Source: Arbacia lixula
Lineage: Eukaryota; Echinodermata; Echinoidea; Arbacioida; Arbaciidae
Length of the DNA: 64,000 nucleotides
NCBI GenBank assembly: GCA_963669155.1
Contig: OZ022591.1
Location: forward strand, 2,931,297-2,995,296
Direction of reading: 5' to 3'
Position 1 is the first letter of the stretch, and each line of letters opens with the position of its first letter. The position numbers and the translations under genes were made by a program. This document shows positions 28,736 to 40,670 of the stretch, one piece after another. Under the pieces are notes generated by a model, which made no database searches, had not been told where the DNA came from, and saw nothing but the letters and a program-made list of their open reading frames with translations.

Positions 28736-29039
28736 AAACACAGACATGGATTAGAACAATGAAAAACATTTTTTTTCTTACAATATTTTGATTACAAATG
28801 GTGGCTTACTGTCAGTTGTCACAACAGTACTGACATTATGGGACTACACTCACACGTACACATACATGGTACACGTTGCACACAACTGCTTTTACAAAAC
28901 GCAACAAATTCATTAAGTATTTTTCATTCAAAGAATCGTTACTTTCGATCGAAGGGTAAGAAAAAACTATTAATTGCTACAAAACATTATGCTCCAATAT
29001 TGAAGAAAAAATATATTCAGAAAAGGTTAAATTGCTTAC

Positions 29040-29260
29040 TTTTCACAAGCTACAGACGCGCTGTTTCGGAGAGAAGATCAGAGTTTTACCCGTCGTCACT
29101 GCATGCACTACGCACGCGTCACGTATACGCTAATAGATTGCACGAATTCGCAATTCCTTCGTGATCGAAGGCCGCGCGACGTGGCTTTCGACGCGAAATT
29201 AAGCCATCCGATTGGCCAGCCGCTCTCCGCTTACTGCACAGCCATTGGTTTAGACGCGTT
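29040..29260 (-). promoter_or_regulatory. Candidate CpG/CCAAT promoter for the minus-strand gene
   Basis: A CpG-dense patch (ACGCACGCGTCACG, GGCCGCGCGACGTGG) with two ATTGG motifs at about 29211 and 29246, which are CCAAT boxes on the minus strand. They lie upstream of a potential donor ACGG|GTAAAA near 29089. The arrangement would suit a TSS near 29100-29170 firing toward exon A. No direct evidence of transcription. Confidence 0.4.
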
Positions 29261-29871
29261 AATTACGTAGTCTCAAGTTTATAAACCAAAATTGTGGCTG
29301 AATTGAATAATATCATTGTTTTTCGTTTATCCTTATACAGAAAAAGAGTGTTCAAGTCTGTTAATTAGTAATAACTTCTGTTTATTATGTAACTAACCTG
29401 TTGTTGGGTAAGAAATTAAAATAATCTTTCATTTTTCAATCATTAGTATCCAATAGGGTGTGGAAACCGCACTAGTTGTATTACGCCGGGGTTCAGAGTT
29501 GTACCCCTTGTCTTTGTGATCATTTCGAAGGACTAAAAAATGTACCTCCAAAGGTACAAAGTTGCCTCGGGGTAGATAATGCCTCAAAATACGTAACTTT
29601 GTACCCCAAATGTACCCTGATTTTTTAGTGTGTATCTTTATAACATGTAATACTACTGCACATGCACTTCAGTTCATGAAGTGGTTCTGAAATCTTCTGC
29701 GCATACAGAATATATATTCCTCAAAATGCATCCTACATTTGTCTTGCTTGTTTGGCGGCGGATCTCCCTCGATCAAAAAGCCAAACGCGTCAAATATTCC
29801 ATTGTGATATCAATGCACGCGACTGCTGTCGGAATAAATTACACTTCGTGCTGACTCCATTCCTTACACCT

Positions 29872-30013
29872 CTCTGATTTGAGGGCAGCTAACTTTCAGC
29901 ATGTTTCTAAAATGGACAATACATGAATTTAAGACCATTGGCAAGAAGATTGCTTACGATCACCTTCTGAATGTTTTTTTTTTGTCTTCCCAGTACAATA
30001 TATTCCCTGTAAA
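29872..30013. mobile_element. 370-bp TTAA MITE family, truncated right arm
   Basis: GATTTGAGGGCAGCTAACTT through ATGAATTTAAGACCATTGGC to TCTTCCCAGTACAATATATT, with the TTAA end mutated to GTAA. The left arm is missing. Confidence 0.75.
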
Positions 30014-30155
30014 GGCGAATGGGATCCAGATGACGAATGATATTGAATTAAATAAAAGCAGAAAGACAAGAGAAACAGATTAGAAAATGTTTGAGCAAAA
30101 TCAGATATAATCTAAGGCAATTGTGAATTTTGAAAAATGTGATCACTAACACTAA

Positions 30156-30548
30156 TTAAAGGGAAAGTTGATCTTAATAAAAGCAGAAACATGAAAGAAA
30201 CGGACTGGTGAACGTTTTGATAAAATCCGTCGAAGGATAAGTGAATTACGATTGTTTGAAGTTTTATTTTGTGACGTCACATACGGTGTGTACTATTTTT
30301 TTTGGAAAATGACAATTTTCTCAAAGGATCTGCATCATTTTACCAGTGAATTTTATATATCATTCGACACACGTGTTTACAAACATACCTCTATGAAAAA
30401 AAGATTTATTCGGTCATCAAGAGAAGAAAAAAAAAAACAATTTATGGAATCATACAGACAATATATCCTTTGATGGATTTTCGTCAAACCGTTACTCATA
30501 TGTTTCTGCTTTTTTTGAAACCAACTGAACTGCAGACTATCTCTTTAA
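30156..30548. mobile_element. TTAA-flanked CRE-bearing MITE, second near-complete copy
   Basis: TTAA at 30156-30159 and 30545-30548. The left end AGGGAAAGTTGATCTTAATA continues with AAAGCAGAAACATGAAAGAA; the right end is GAACTGCAGACTATCTCT. TGACGTCA lies at 30272-30279. Diverged from 15205-15618 but collinear. Confidence 0.8.
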
Positions 30549-32029
30549 TATTCTGACTTGGAACCTTTATAGGCAACTCCATCGGTGCACAATGACGTAT
30601 AATGTGCGTTGTTTTCATTGTCCTTCCGTACCACCATGCGTAAAGAGACAATACCGACAGTATTGTCTTCGTTTCCTACCTATTATAATGAGTACGAGTA
30701 CAGGGCAAGTAATCAAGATTTTCAAACTGCATAAATTCCTGATGTCTGATTTCTTCAACTTTTAGCAATCGGTCTCTCTGATGAATTTCCTTTCAATGCG
30801 ACTAATCAATTGGAATTAATTTTCCGAATACTAAAAGTTGTGTAGATATACCACTTTTGCACACGTTTACCCAATTTTGAAAACACATCATTTTCATAAA
30901 TCACAAGAGAAACATACGCCTAAGTCCAGTGTGTGAAATATGAAACTGATCAGTAACGTATATAGAGTTACAATCATGCCCGAAAATGTATTTTTTTTGT
31001 AGCAGTTCGCCTCTCAGGCTGAACTTCTTTTTGAAATAATAATGAAGATCATGCCTATTAAGGGTGAACAATACGACCTTCCATAAATTTGTTTACATCG
31101 CCGTATCAAATATCATCTAAAAGCTGACAAGAATGATGTTCATGTTAAGAGCCTTTAGTGTGAGTAATTGACATTGTGATGTTAATAAAGAAGTTGTCAA
31201 AGCGTCTGCAGACACCATACTCCGTCTTTAGACCCCCCCCCCCCCGCCCCTCGGCCACATTCAACAATGTGAAATGTTTAGGTTCAATTGTGGTTATTCA
31301 TAAAAAGAAAACCGACAGCAAGGCCGAGCATGTATTTGCAATTATTCAATGAATAATGAATTAATTTCATAATAGGCCTGTATTATCGTTACGTCTGATG
31401 TAAAACAAAAAAAAAGGGATGATCAACATTTCCTTGTTGAAAATCTTTTCTCTAAGGCACATTGATAAGTATTTGAGGCATCTACTGTGATCTGGGGCCT
31501 ATGATATACCATCTTTGGTTTCTTTCCTGTTCATCTCTATTTGATATCAAATTGCCTGTCGAAGGAATCAAAATCACTATGCGGCATCAGTCGTAGCCTA
31601 TCTCTCATTAGCTTGAATTGAATTAATTTGATTAAGAAAGTGACTTCCCTGTATTAATACCAATATCAGTCAGTTCATTATCAGTGTAGCCTGTCATAGG
31701 ATCGCTGCTATGTTAACGTTCAACACATCGGCCCGTTGCTATACGTGAATCACCACCATAGCTACCGTGGCTGTATGACCTTACTCTTGTTCATGTCTCG
31801 AATAATAAATGACATCACCAACCTCAGTAACTTACCGGATCAAAACCCTACCATTTATTTGAACATCATCCTTCTTGTTGATACAGACATGCAATCCCCT
31901 TAATGATACGCTAATGTTGATGTATGCTGCATTGATTATAGGACTTAAAAATCATCAACACTGATGAAGAAAACTTTAGCAAGATATTTTTTTTTATTTA
32001 GTTATATCTACCCCGCTCAAAGAAAGATC
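30549..32029. other. Intergenic, no gene seen
   Basis: AT-rich sequence with a C run at about 31232-31246. No supported exon or element ends. Confidence 0.5.
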
Positions 32030-32229
32030 GTTTCAACGGAGGCCTGCGCACGTCGATTCGCGCTCGATTCGTTCTGTAATAACCTCCGCTCAGAGCTTAG
32101 ACTCCGAACCGGAGCGCCATTTTGGATTCCAAGCGTCGGATCGACTTCGGCGCTGATCGTCCGTGGAATCTAGCGCATAGTTTTCTAGAAACCGCTCATT
32201 CTGAGACACGAGCTTTCATCAACGGGTAG
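32030..32229 (+). promoter_or_regulatory. Candidate promoter and non-coding 5' exon
   Basis: A CpG-rich island-like patch (TCGATTCGCGCTCGATTCG, CGTCGGATCGACTTCGGCGC) in AT-rich DNA. It has a YY1-like CGCCATTTTGG at about 32115 and a strong donor GGTAG|GTGAGA at 32229/32230. On the + strand it could be the first exon of the PRDM2-like gene, whose coding start lies 15.5 kb downstream with no other candidate gene between. This link is inference. Confidence 0.35.
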
Positions 32230-33639
32230 GTGAGACCCTCCGCTCTTATTTGGTACCAAATTTGTTTCATACTTTGCAGCGAATCAAAATATTTTGCCTT
32301 TGAAAGATTCCGAGATCATTTTCCTCTTCTGCAGGAAAATAGTCGTCAAACTGGTTGGTAACATATGACTGGGCGTATGCGCTACGTGTGTATATGCGTG
32401 TGTAGTTAATGTCCACGTTGAAAACCTCTGTGTGTAATGCACACACACACTCACACACAGGCAGGGCATCAAATGTTATTGAGCGCGCGAGCGACTCTTT
32501 TTGTTCAAGCTGGCAAATTCTCCCTCGCTCTCTCGTAACAATAAGGTACGAAACACTGGCAAGTTTATTCTTATTAATCCCGATGTTGGAGGAATCCTCT
32601 ACCATATAAGGACCCCAGATACTTTGTTCTCACATTTATGGCCCTCATTTGTGGATATTGGCAAGATGTGGTGTAAAATATCCTTTCATCCTGATTCTTT
32701 CTGACGCGGGATCCGGAGTCATTTTCAACTTGTCACGTCATTAACTCATCCACACGCAACTTGCGGCTACGTGCACAGTTCGGTTATATTTTCCACACAC
32801 GATTCCTAATGCACGCAGGCTAGGTTAATAAGTGTGGCTGTAGTTAGGATCGTGCGCGGCGCACAGATAGATGCTGAAGAGTTTGGAAAAAAAAAATCGG
32901 TCCTCGACTCTTCGGAAAACCGGTGAGTTTTTGATATATTTTCCATCCAAGTTCCTCCCACTGCCTAGCGTAGGGCATGAGTACTTGTAAGTGAGAATGA
33001 TTGTTCAATAATGAGTGGAAAATGAGAGGCAATTTCGAGATTATTTTGTGGTGTCATTGTTAGAAGGGCAATTGGCCCGTGCCTGCTGTACGGCATGAGC
33101 AGCGTTCTGCTTTTGTCCTTCAACCACATTTCCGCGCGGTGTATTTATTGGTGTGTAGCATTATAGGGCAAGAAGATTACCATGTTTCTATTGCATCATG
33201 GCCCCCATCCCACGGATTTCCAGGGTACAATATCTTCTTCTTATTTCATCCATGCATTGCCTCCTTCATGGAGAGTCTATGAGTATGAATTGTGCCTTGA
33301 ATTTGTTGGTATGATTGTTTTAGATTATTAAACTGGATGATTTTATCAGATCTCATCCTCTTGAAGACTAAGCCACAATTCAAGTGGAATGCATGTGCTG
33401 CATGTGTATTTTACAATCACAAGTTTATTATCAATTAAGAACACATTCGATTATTATGGTTTGATAATGAATTTCTGTAGGTCAATGAACTTTCAAAAAT
33501 GTTGGTTTTCTGAATGATGTGTATATTGCCCAGGCATGTGTTGATATTACAGTAATATGGTGAATTTTAAGGAACTCTCACCACCGGCCTACATTGTTTT
33601 AATTTAATTTCTTAAATGCGCACTCATGGTTGTGTGGTG

Positions 33640-33720
33640 GCGGTGGCGGTGGTGACGATGGTGGTGGTGGTGGTGTTGATGGTGAAGGGGGGAGGGGGAG
33701 GGGAGGGCTTGGGGTCTGAC
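33640..33720. repeat. GGT-rich microsatellite
   Basis: GGTGGCGGTGGCGGTGGTGA-type units followed by G-rich sequence with several GGGG runs. Confidence 0.85.
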
Positions 33721-33957
33721 GGTGGTATTCGGAAATGCTCACTTCAAATCGGAACTCTAGGTTTTCATCATGGCTTGGTTTTATGGGAGAGGAACTTCAA
33801 TACCTCCTCCCCACCCCTTTCAAGAAAAGAATAAAGACAAATAAGAAACATTTCCCCTTGGAGCCTGCCAGGAATGGGGTAGGGGATGGGGGTTATGGAT
33901 AGGGGACGGTGGTGGGTTAGAGAATATGATTTGGTTAGAATGAGGGGTGTGTGATAT

Positions 33958-33981
33958 CCCCCCCCCCCCCCCCCCCCCCCC
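33958..33981. repeat. C homopolymer
   Basis: About 23 consecutive C. Confidence 0.9.
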
Positions 33982-34183
33982 GCCTCCACTCAAACACCCC
34001 AAATATTCACTTGAATGTACCATACAGAAAAAGGTACTTCTCTAAGTCATCATGTTACCAAACTTTTTCCAACCATTTCAACCAGCTCCTATGGAGTGAA
34101 AAAGGTCATCACATTAATGAGTGGTGAACGGGTTGAATTCTAAGGGCCAGTTTTGAAATTTGGACTTATGTCTAATAGACTGT

Positions 34184-34380
34184 TGACTACCGTTAAACCA
34201 TTTTGGTTATGTATCAATGCAATTTGTATTCACATCGTTCAAGCAATACATTACTGATGGTAAACCCAAAGCTTGTCCGAGGTTTGTCTGAGTGGCAGCA
34301 AGTAATAGATTCAGACTGCATTTCACCAATTGAAAGTGAATCACTAGATACAGGTGAATCTCATAAGATGTTACTACACA
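34184..34380. repeat. Dispersed repeat pair, copy 2
   Basis: Collinear with 22801-22977 in the same orientation: AACCCAAAGCTTGTCCGAGG, then TAATAGATTCAGACTGCA and ATACAGGTGAATCTCATAA. Diverged. Confidence 0.55.
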
Positions 34381-34769
34381 GTTAAAGATCAAGTTGTGAA
34401 TTCATTTAAAAACAGCTTCTTTTGTCTCCTGTGTCTGAAGGACAGTGTTTTTTTTTTTTTTTTTATAACCTTTGTATAAGGGTTTCCACTTTCAATTAAA
34501 AAAAAAAATGACATGCTGTTGTACATGCGTCTGTAGCCCGCATGAGCTTTCAAGATTATTTGCTATTTTGCTATCAAGCCATATTACATGAATTACATGT
34601 TTTATGAAATATTGAAACCATACAATGATTATATGTCTCAAATATTGGTGCATTTGTCAAAGAAACATATCAAAGAAAAGATGATTAGATATATCTTTTT
34701 GTAATCAAGATAATTCAATATTGAGCACCCAGGTAAACATTTTATTAACATTCAGGAGGATTTAATGTG

Positions 34770-34998
34770 AGAGTGAGATGTACAGTAGAGAGGGAGAGGG
34801 AGAGAGAGCGGGAGAGAGAGAGAGAGAGAGAGAGAGAGGGTGAGATGATGTGAGGGAGAAGGTGAGAGAAAGAGCAAGAATGAGAGAATACAGAGGTTAG
34901 GAAGGGGAGAGGAAGAGGAAAGGAAGAAGATAAAAAGAAGTAAAAAAAGAGAGGAGATGGATCATTTGGGAGAACTAAAGGAGAGACGCATATACACA

Positions 34999-35036
<38 letters not shown>

Positions 35037-35105
35037 GGAGAGGGAAGGAAGAAACAAAAAAGGAAAAGGGGGAAGAGAAGGTGTTCTTGAGAGAAGAGGA
35101 GAGAT
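34770..35105. repeat. GA-rich polypurine tract
   Basis: GA dinucleotide runs at 34795-34840 and 35000-35035 embedded in A/G-only DNA. The 162-aa minus-strand open frame is leucine/serine low complexity from this tract. Confidence 0.9.
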
Positions 35106-35129
35106 TTGCACAGTATCCATAGTACATTA

Positions 35130-35356
35130 CACAACAGCGCAAAGGAATTGGTATAGGGAAAGGGAAAGCGAAGAAAGGAAAGGAGCCACAGTTTTAAACG
35201 GTGGTATATTTTGTCCAGTTCAGCGTGAAACAAGATGCTTTTTAGGCTAAAGCATCATGTTTCACGCTGAACTGGACAAAATATACAAGTTTAAAACTGG
35301 CTCCTTTCCTTTCTTCGCTTTCCCTTTCCCTATACCAATTCCTTTGAGCTGTAGTG
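35130..35356. mobile_element. TA-flanked palindromic MITE, copy 2
   Basis: 227 bp with TA at 35128-35129 and 35357-35358. The left end has changes (CACAACAGCGCAAAGG); the right end is CCTTTGAGCTGTAGTG. Central GATGCTTTTTAGGCTAAAGC loop. Otherwise as copy 1. Confidence 0.9.
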
Positions 35357-36027
35357 TATGTGCAATGTATGCATGTACCTGCAGACAGTATCTAGGGATA
35401 AAAAATTCAACAAAGGTATTAAGGAAGTCAACTCGGGGAACAGAATGATGTAACTGAGGTTTGGTGGAATGAAGATCAGAAGAAAGATAGAATAAGGAAG
35501 AGAGCTAGAGAGTGATAACAGAGAACTCAACCACTATGCCAGACTTGCACGATGCACATGGTCTTTGATTTCATGCCCCAACTCTGATGTCTCTGGTATC
35601 GGTGCCACACGCAAGGACTCGTCGTTTCCATGGTGCAAAATGTACCTGCATATTTGCTCTCTGATAGTATTTGTGTACCTGTATCAGTGCCATGTGTGCA
35701 CACGGTATTTATACATGTTTTGTAGAGCTAGGATGTGGCTGTGTGCAATTTGAACTGCGTACGACCATGCAAAATAAATGTCTGACCAGACATTCATTAC
35801 CTCAGAGCAGTATTTTGTTTCTAGAAAGTTTTACTGAGACTACTATAGATACTTCCACTTTTGTAAGATGCACTCTTGCTCTACTCCCCATCTCTTTTTG
35901 TGTGTATCTAAGTGAAAGTTGGGTATTCAAGTATACCTTTATATTTCCCTAGTGTTTTTTTTCTGGAATATTAAGAGATCAATCGGATTAACCATTTGAC
36001 CAGTGTTTTGATGTGTTCATTTTTATC

Positions 36028-36206
36028 TTAAAGGGAATATACTGTACTGGGAAGACAAAAAGGCTTCAAAAGGTGATCGTGAGCAATCTTCTTGCCAATA
36101 GTCTTAAATTCATGTATTGTCCATTTTGGTGTAATTAGTGCTTAATCTTCAAAATGTTCAAAATGTTCGGCCCAAACATTTTGATGATTTGTAATTTAAT
36201 CTCTTT
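36028..36206. mobile_element. 370-bp TTAA MITE family, internally deleted copy
   Basis: Starts TTAAAGGGAATATACTGTAC, continues through CTTCTTGCCAATAGTCTTAA and the central AATGTTCGGCCCAAACATTT, and stops near TTTAATCTC. It lacks the far arm. Confidence 0.75.
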
Positions 36207-36761
36207 AAGCTCTTTATGCACCATACATGTATGTTAATGTCTTTGTGTGCAAGTACACAAATCCCATAGAGCAGTAATCTGTCTGACAGACAAAGGGTTA
36301 ATAAAGCTGTTGTTGAAGACCGTCAAGGATTGTAAAAGCATACAAAACTTAGTGATGTCAAATTGAGACACCAGCATATTTCAGCAATTTAATTCATATC
36401 TATAGCCTCCACCCCATCCCCTCAGTTCAACTTCATATTTCTCGTGTAGATGATAATCAGATTCGTGATCCCCTTACACCTTGATACCTTGATCTGAATA
36501 ATTGTGTACATTAGTTTCACATATTTGGCCTTGACCATTTTTATGACGGGTGCCTACTTGACCATTGTGCTACTGTACAAAGTAGGTGCTCCAAGAACCT
36601 GTGCACACTTTGTGGGTATCAGCATTCTGTCGGGGTCATGCTCTTATGTGGGGTAAAACGGTTTACTTTTCTAACAATAGTCATGGCGAGTTTTACTAAC
36701 ACTTGTGTGGCTATAATGATTTAAGGTAGTGGTTGTGCAATAGGGGTTGGGTGACTATGAT

Positions 36762-37440
36762 TGGGAGAAGAGGAGGATAAAGATTATGAGGAAAGAGGAT
36801 GGAGGATCGTGAGTACAAGGATGAGAAGAAGAGGAAACGAAAAAACTTCGAAGAGGAGTGTAAAGAGAGAACGATGAGAACGGAAAAGAAGATTGCAAAG
36901 AGAGGAAGATGAAAAGGAAGGAGAAGGAGAAGAATGTGAAGACAGGAAGAAGAATAGGATGGAGGTGGACGAGAATGCAAAGAGATGATGAAGAAAAGGA
37001 AGGAGGAGAAGAATGTGAAGATAGGAAGAACAATAGGAAGGAGAAGAATGCAAAGAGAGGGAGAAAATGCAAAGAAAGGATGAAGAAGAAATAGGAGGAG
37101 AATGCGAAGAAAGGATGAAGAAAAGGAAGGAGGAGAATGCAAAGAGCGGAGGAAGAAAAGGAGGAAGGAGGAAGGAGGAGGAAAATGCGAAGAGGATGTA
37201 GAAAAGGAGGGAGGAGAATGCAAAGAGCAGAGGAGGAGAATGGGAAGAGAGGAAGAAGAAAAGGAAGGAGTAGGAGAATGGGAAGCGAGGAGGAGCAGGA
37301 AAGAAGAAAACAAAAGAGAACTAAAAGGCAAAGAAAGAGAAAGAGAGGGTAGGAGATGGAAGGAGGGAGTGGGAGGGAAAAGAGGGATGGGAATGAAACG
37401 AGAAAGAAAGAGAGAGGAGAGAGGTAAAGGAAAGTAGAGA
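36762..37440. repeat. Long polypurine minisatellite
   Basis: About 680 bp almost entirely A/G on the + strand, with recurring GAAAAGGAAGGAGGAGAATG and AAGAGAGGAAGAAGAA units. The 278-aa minus-strand and 111-aa plus-strand open frames are products of this strand asymmetry. Confidence 0.92.
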
Positions 37441-38454
37441 GAGATTGGGGCTGTGTGAGAGGACGGAAATTTTAGGAGAGAGAGAGTGACTAATTTGTGT
37501 TGTTTATTAAAAACAGTGATTGACATCAAGTTCATTGTGTTAGGCATTTAAAGTTTGTATGCGCGATTTGATGCATCTTCACATCAGTAATACATATACA
37601 TGTAGAGCACCTCACCAGTTTGTCTGACATGCAAGAGGGTTCAAGGACGAGAGCGTTGTTGTGTGATCAGATGTTTTAATCATGGTTTCAGTTACTCAGA
37701 TCAGCGCAGTTGAAATGGAGAAACAAGGAAGCAGTGATACATACTTGTACATGTAGGCAGGTTCTAGGAAGAGGAAGTACATACAAAGTACAGTAAGTGT
37801 GTTGTTCTTTGTGTACATTTCACTGTCTTTATCTGCTCTACTCATACTCATTTCCTTGGAAGTATTCCTGAGCAGTTTTGAACGAACGATTCTTGGAGCT
37901 TTGTCAAATGTGGAAGCAACATTTTACATTAATCCCTGCAAGTCTAAGATCAACTAGCAGATTTGTAGTGTGTTCTCGTTTTTGGACTTCCAAGACAAAC
38001 ATTGAAGAACCCTTCGGACTCTGAAAATATCGATACAAATCAGAAGTGTTGGGTATTGTAGACTGTGATGAACATGAATGCTTGTATGTTGCACACCATG
38101 GGAAAGTATTTACTGCATGTTACACCACCTTCAAACCAGGTCACCTGTTAAACCACTGATGAACCACCAATGAACCTCCAATGATCAGAAAGTTGTAAAA
38201 TTTGGTCAGATGGAGGCATCAATTGATGGAATTTTTGACTGATCCTTTCAGAGCTAATGTGTTAAACAGTGTAAAAGCTCAGCTGAGAGGGAATGTTTCT
38301 TTACCATAGCAGCAAGTGAAGTTTGTGAGCCCTGCATAGGTACATAATGAAGTGAGTCAATGCCAGTGCAAGAAGATTGTAGATGAATCTTTTTTCATTG
38401 AATTCAGCGCTGTTTCATCCAAAGTACCTTTCCAACTGAAAAATCCCTGGGAGG

Positions 38455-38512
38455 CACCGGGTAAGCACTGGGGAAGCACCGGGGAGCAACCGAGGAACAA
38501 CCGGTGAATTAA
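38455..38512. repeat. Short ACCGGGG-type minisatellite
   Basis: Four to five degenerate units of about 10 bp (AAGCACTGGGG, AAGCACCGGGG, AGCAACCGAGG, AACAACCGGTG). Confidence 0.6.
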
Positions 38513-39634
38513 GGAGTGGAGGAGGGTAACTTTTCTCAAAATGTTCATCGCTGTTTATCTGTGTTTTATCATGGAAATTGCTCTCAGACCAGACCAAAAA
38601 GATAATTGGGCGTCCCTGGGTACACCCGGAGACACCAGTCAACTCTCTCCAGATTTTTAAGGGGTATCAGACACATAATGAAAGGGGAAGTTAAACCAGG
38701 TTAAAAGAAAAAAAAGACTGGAATTCTATTTTAAAGAATGTTCAAAATTGGCCTTTGTACACAAAATGATCACAAACTGCTGAGTAATACAGATGGAAGC
38801 TTAGGCTGTCCCTCTTTTAGATGTTTTAAGGAAATGACATTTAATAGTTCATGATAAAGAATAATAGTGACTTCTGCAGGTGTATACAGTGACATGCATT
38901 GTCTGCATACTGTACATGTAATGAGTGAATGGAGCCAACAGTCCAGTCATGGATCAGTTACATCCTTTGTTAGACTGTTTGTGGACCAGTTCCTGTCCTG
39001 ATCTCTCCAGGATGCAAATCGGAAAAAAAAAATCGCCTCCAGGATACACAGACCATGTAGGGAATTATTGACCTCAAGCCCTTGGTCTAAACAATGACCT
39101 CCCTTTACCCCCCAATGGGCCATACCCACCTTATGTGTTCTCCCTTTGTGCGGAGTCTTCCTCCCTGGTTGCATGCGCGAAGTCTACATGTGTCATGTGT
39201 ATTACCAGCATGTTGATCCTCCAAACCACACATTGCTGTACACCCCCCTCTATTGGTTGTAAGAAGCACATCATGTAGTGTTGTGTGTCATCATTGTATT
39301 GATAGTAAGGATCAGCTCCCTTTGTCTGCTGTCTGCTTAACCCCAGTGTAACCCAACAACAAGAGAGATAGCTAAGTTCCAGTACCTACTCATGCATGAC
39401 TATGAACGGGGAGCCAAGTATGTTTAGCGTACGTGGCTGTTTGTTATTGCTTAGCCTAAAAAAATCAATCATTATTAAACCCTTTGTGTGCCAAGTTAAG
39501 TGCTTGTTTCAGGATTTGCATGATACATGTATTCCTTGTGAACAGTCACATGTGGCACACAGAGAGTTAAAGCCCCCATGTGTTGCATCTAACCCTCTCA
39601 GTACCAAGCCAGGGAAAGCCCATTGATGCACCTA

Positions 39635-39865
39635 CACTCCAGCTCAAAGGAATTGGCATAGGGAAAGGGAAAGGGAAGAAAGGGAAGGAGCCACACTTTT
39701 AAACCGCGGTATATTTTGTCCAGTTCAGCATGAAACACGATGCATAAGCCTAAAAGGCATCATGTTTCATGCTTAACTGGACAAAATATACCAAGGTTTA
39801 AAACTGCGGCTCCTTCCCTTCCTTCTCTTTCCCTTTCCCTATGCCAATTCCTTTGAGCTGGAGGG
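39635..39865. mobile_element. TA-flanked palindromic MITE, copy 3
   Basis: 231 bp with TA at 39633-39634 and 39866-39867. Ends CACTCCAGCTCAAAGG and CCTTTGAGCTGGAGGG. Same palindromic body with a CATAAGCCTAAAAGGC loop. Confidence 0.9.
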
Positions 39866-40504
39866 TACATAAATGAAAAGCTCCAAAAAATAATGTATAT
39901 AAACCCTTTCAGTGCTAATGCTCTATGAAGAGATGCATATTACTGGTACTACAGGTGCAACACTGGTATTGAATAAAAACACAATTAGATGTACATGTAA
40001 ATATTCAGCAAAAACAAATTATACAATTGTATGTTTGCCAGAGGGCAAACAATATTATGGAGAGAAAAAAAATTATGTGGTCGCATTCAAGTACCATTGA
40101 ATGAACTTCTCCAAAAGTATATTTACAGAGGACTTTGGTGGAATTATGTTTTGGAGTTGCTTATCAAATGAAAGATATTGTTTGCATGTGCAGATGTAAA
40201 TGTACATGTAGTCTTGCTCTTGTAATCATATTCTGATTTTATTCATGGATGAACACAATTAGAATCATGCAATGTACTAACATCTTAGGTCAGATACAGT
40301 GTGCATGCAAGCAGTGGTCAAAAGGGACTGGTTTTGTTGACTAGTCCAGAGTAACTTCTTGAGGTCAAGGTCAATTCAGGTTGTATTGCTTGCTCCAGCC
40401 TGATTAGAGTACATGAAAGCCTTAAAAGGTAGATAATTCTACCCCTAAGCAGGGAAACATCCAAAAGTTGTGAAGTTGTGCCTATTGTATACAATCCACT
40501 TCAC

Positions 40505-40670
40505 AGAAAGAGAAGGAGAAGGCAAAGGAGAAAAATAGAGAAAAAAAAGGAGAAAAAAGAGAGAAACAGAAAAAGAAGGAGGATGGAAGGAGGAGGAGAA
40601 GGGTAAGAAAAAGGAGAAGGAGGAAGAGAAACGAGAGAAGATTGAGAAGGACAATAAGGGGGGGGGGGGA
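40505..40670. repeat. Polypurine tract
   Basis: A/G-only segment of GAGAAGGAG-type units ending in a G run near 40660-40670. Confidence 0.85.

Larger units (their letters stand above)
25453..29632. mobile_element. Candidate 4.2-kb TA-flanked element or composite region
   Basis: Inverted ends are CACACTAAGAAATTAGGGTA at 25453 and the complement of CACACTAAAAAATCAGGGTA ending at 29632, each bordered by TA (25451-25452, 29633-29634). Both ends also carry subterminal GGGGTACAA repeats. Between them lie CA microsatellites, two abutting TTAA elements, two minus-strand coding exons and a CpG-rich candidate promoter. Alternatively the right end belongs to a short separate foldback at about 29531-29632 (GACTAAAAAATGTACC ... 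terminus), in which case the 4.2-kb span is coincidental. Confidence 0.4.
32230..34183. other. Intergenic or intronic, low-complexity patches
   Basis: A GGT/GGC-rich patch at 33640-33720, a C run at 33958-33981 and scattered CpG-containing stretches near 32740-33140. No supported exon. Confidence 0.5.

Noticed and set aside
34745..35233. 162-aa minus-strand open frame
   Set aside because: Made of GA-repeat translation (SLSLSLSL) joined to the arm of a palindromic MITE; no splice or homology support.
36711..37547. 278-aa minus-strand open frame
   Set aside because: Leu/Ser/Pro low complexity produced by the polypurine minisatellite on the opposite strand; other frames of the same tract are open too.
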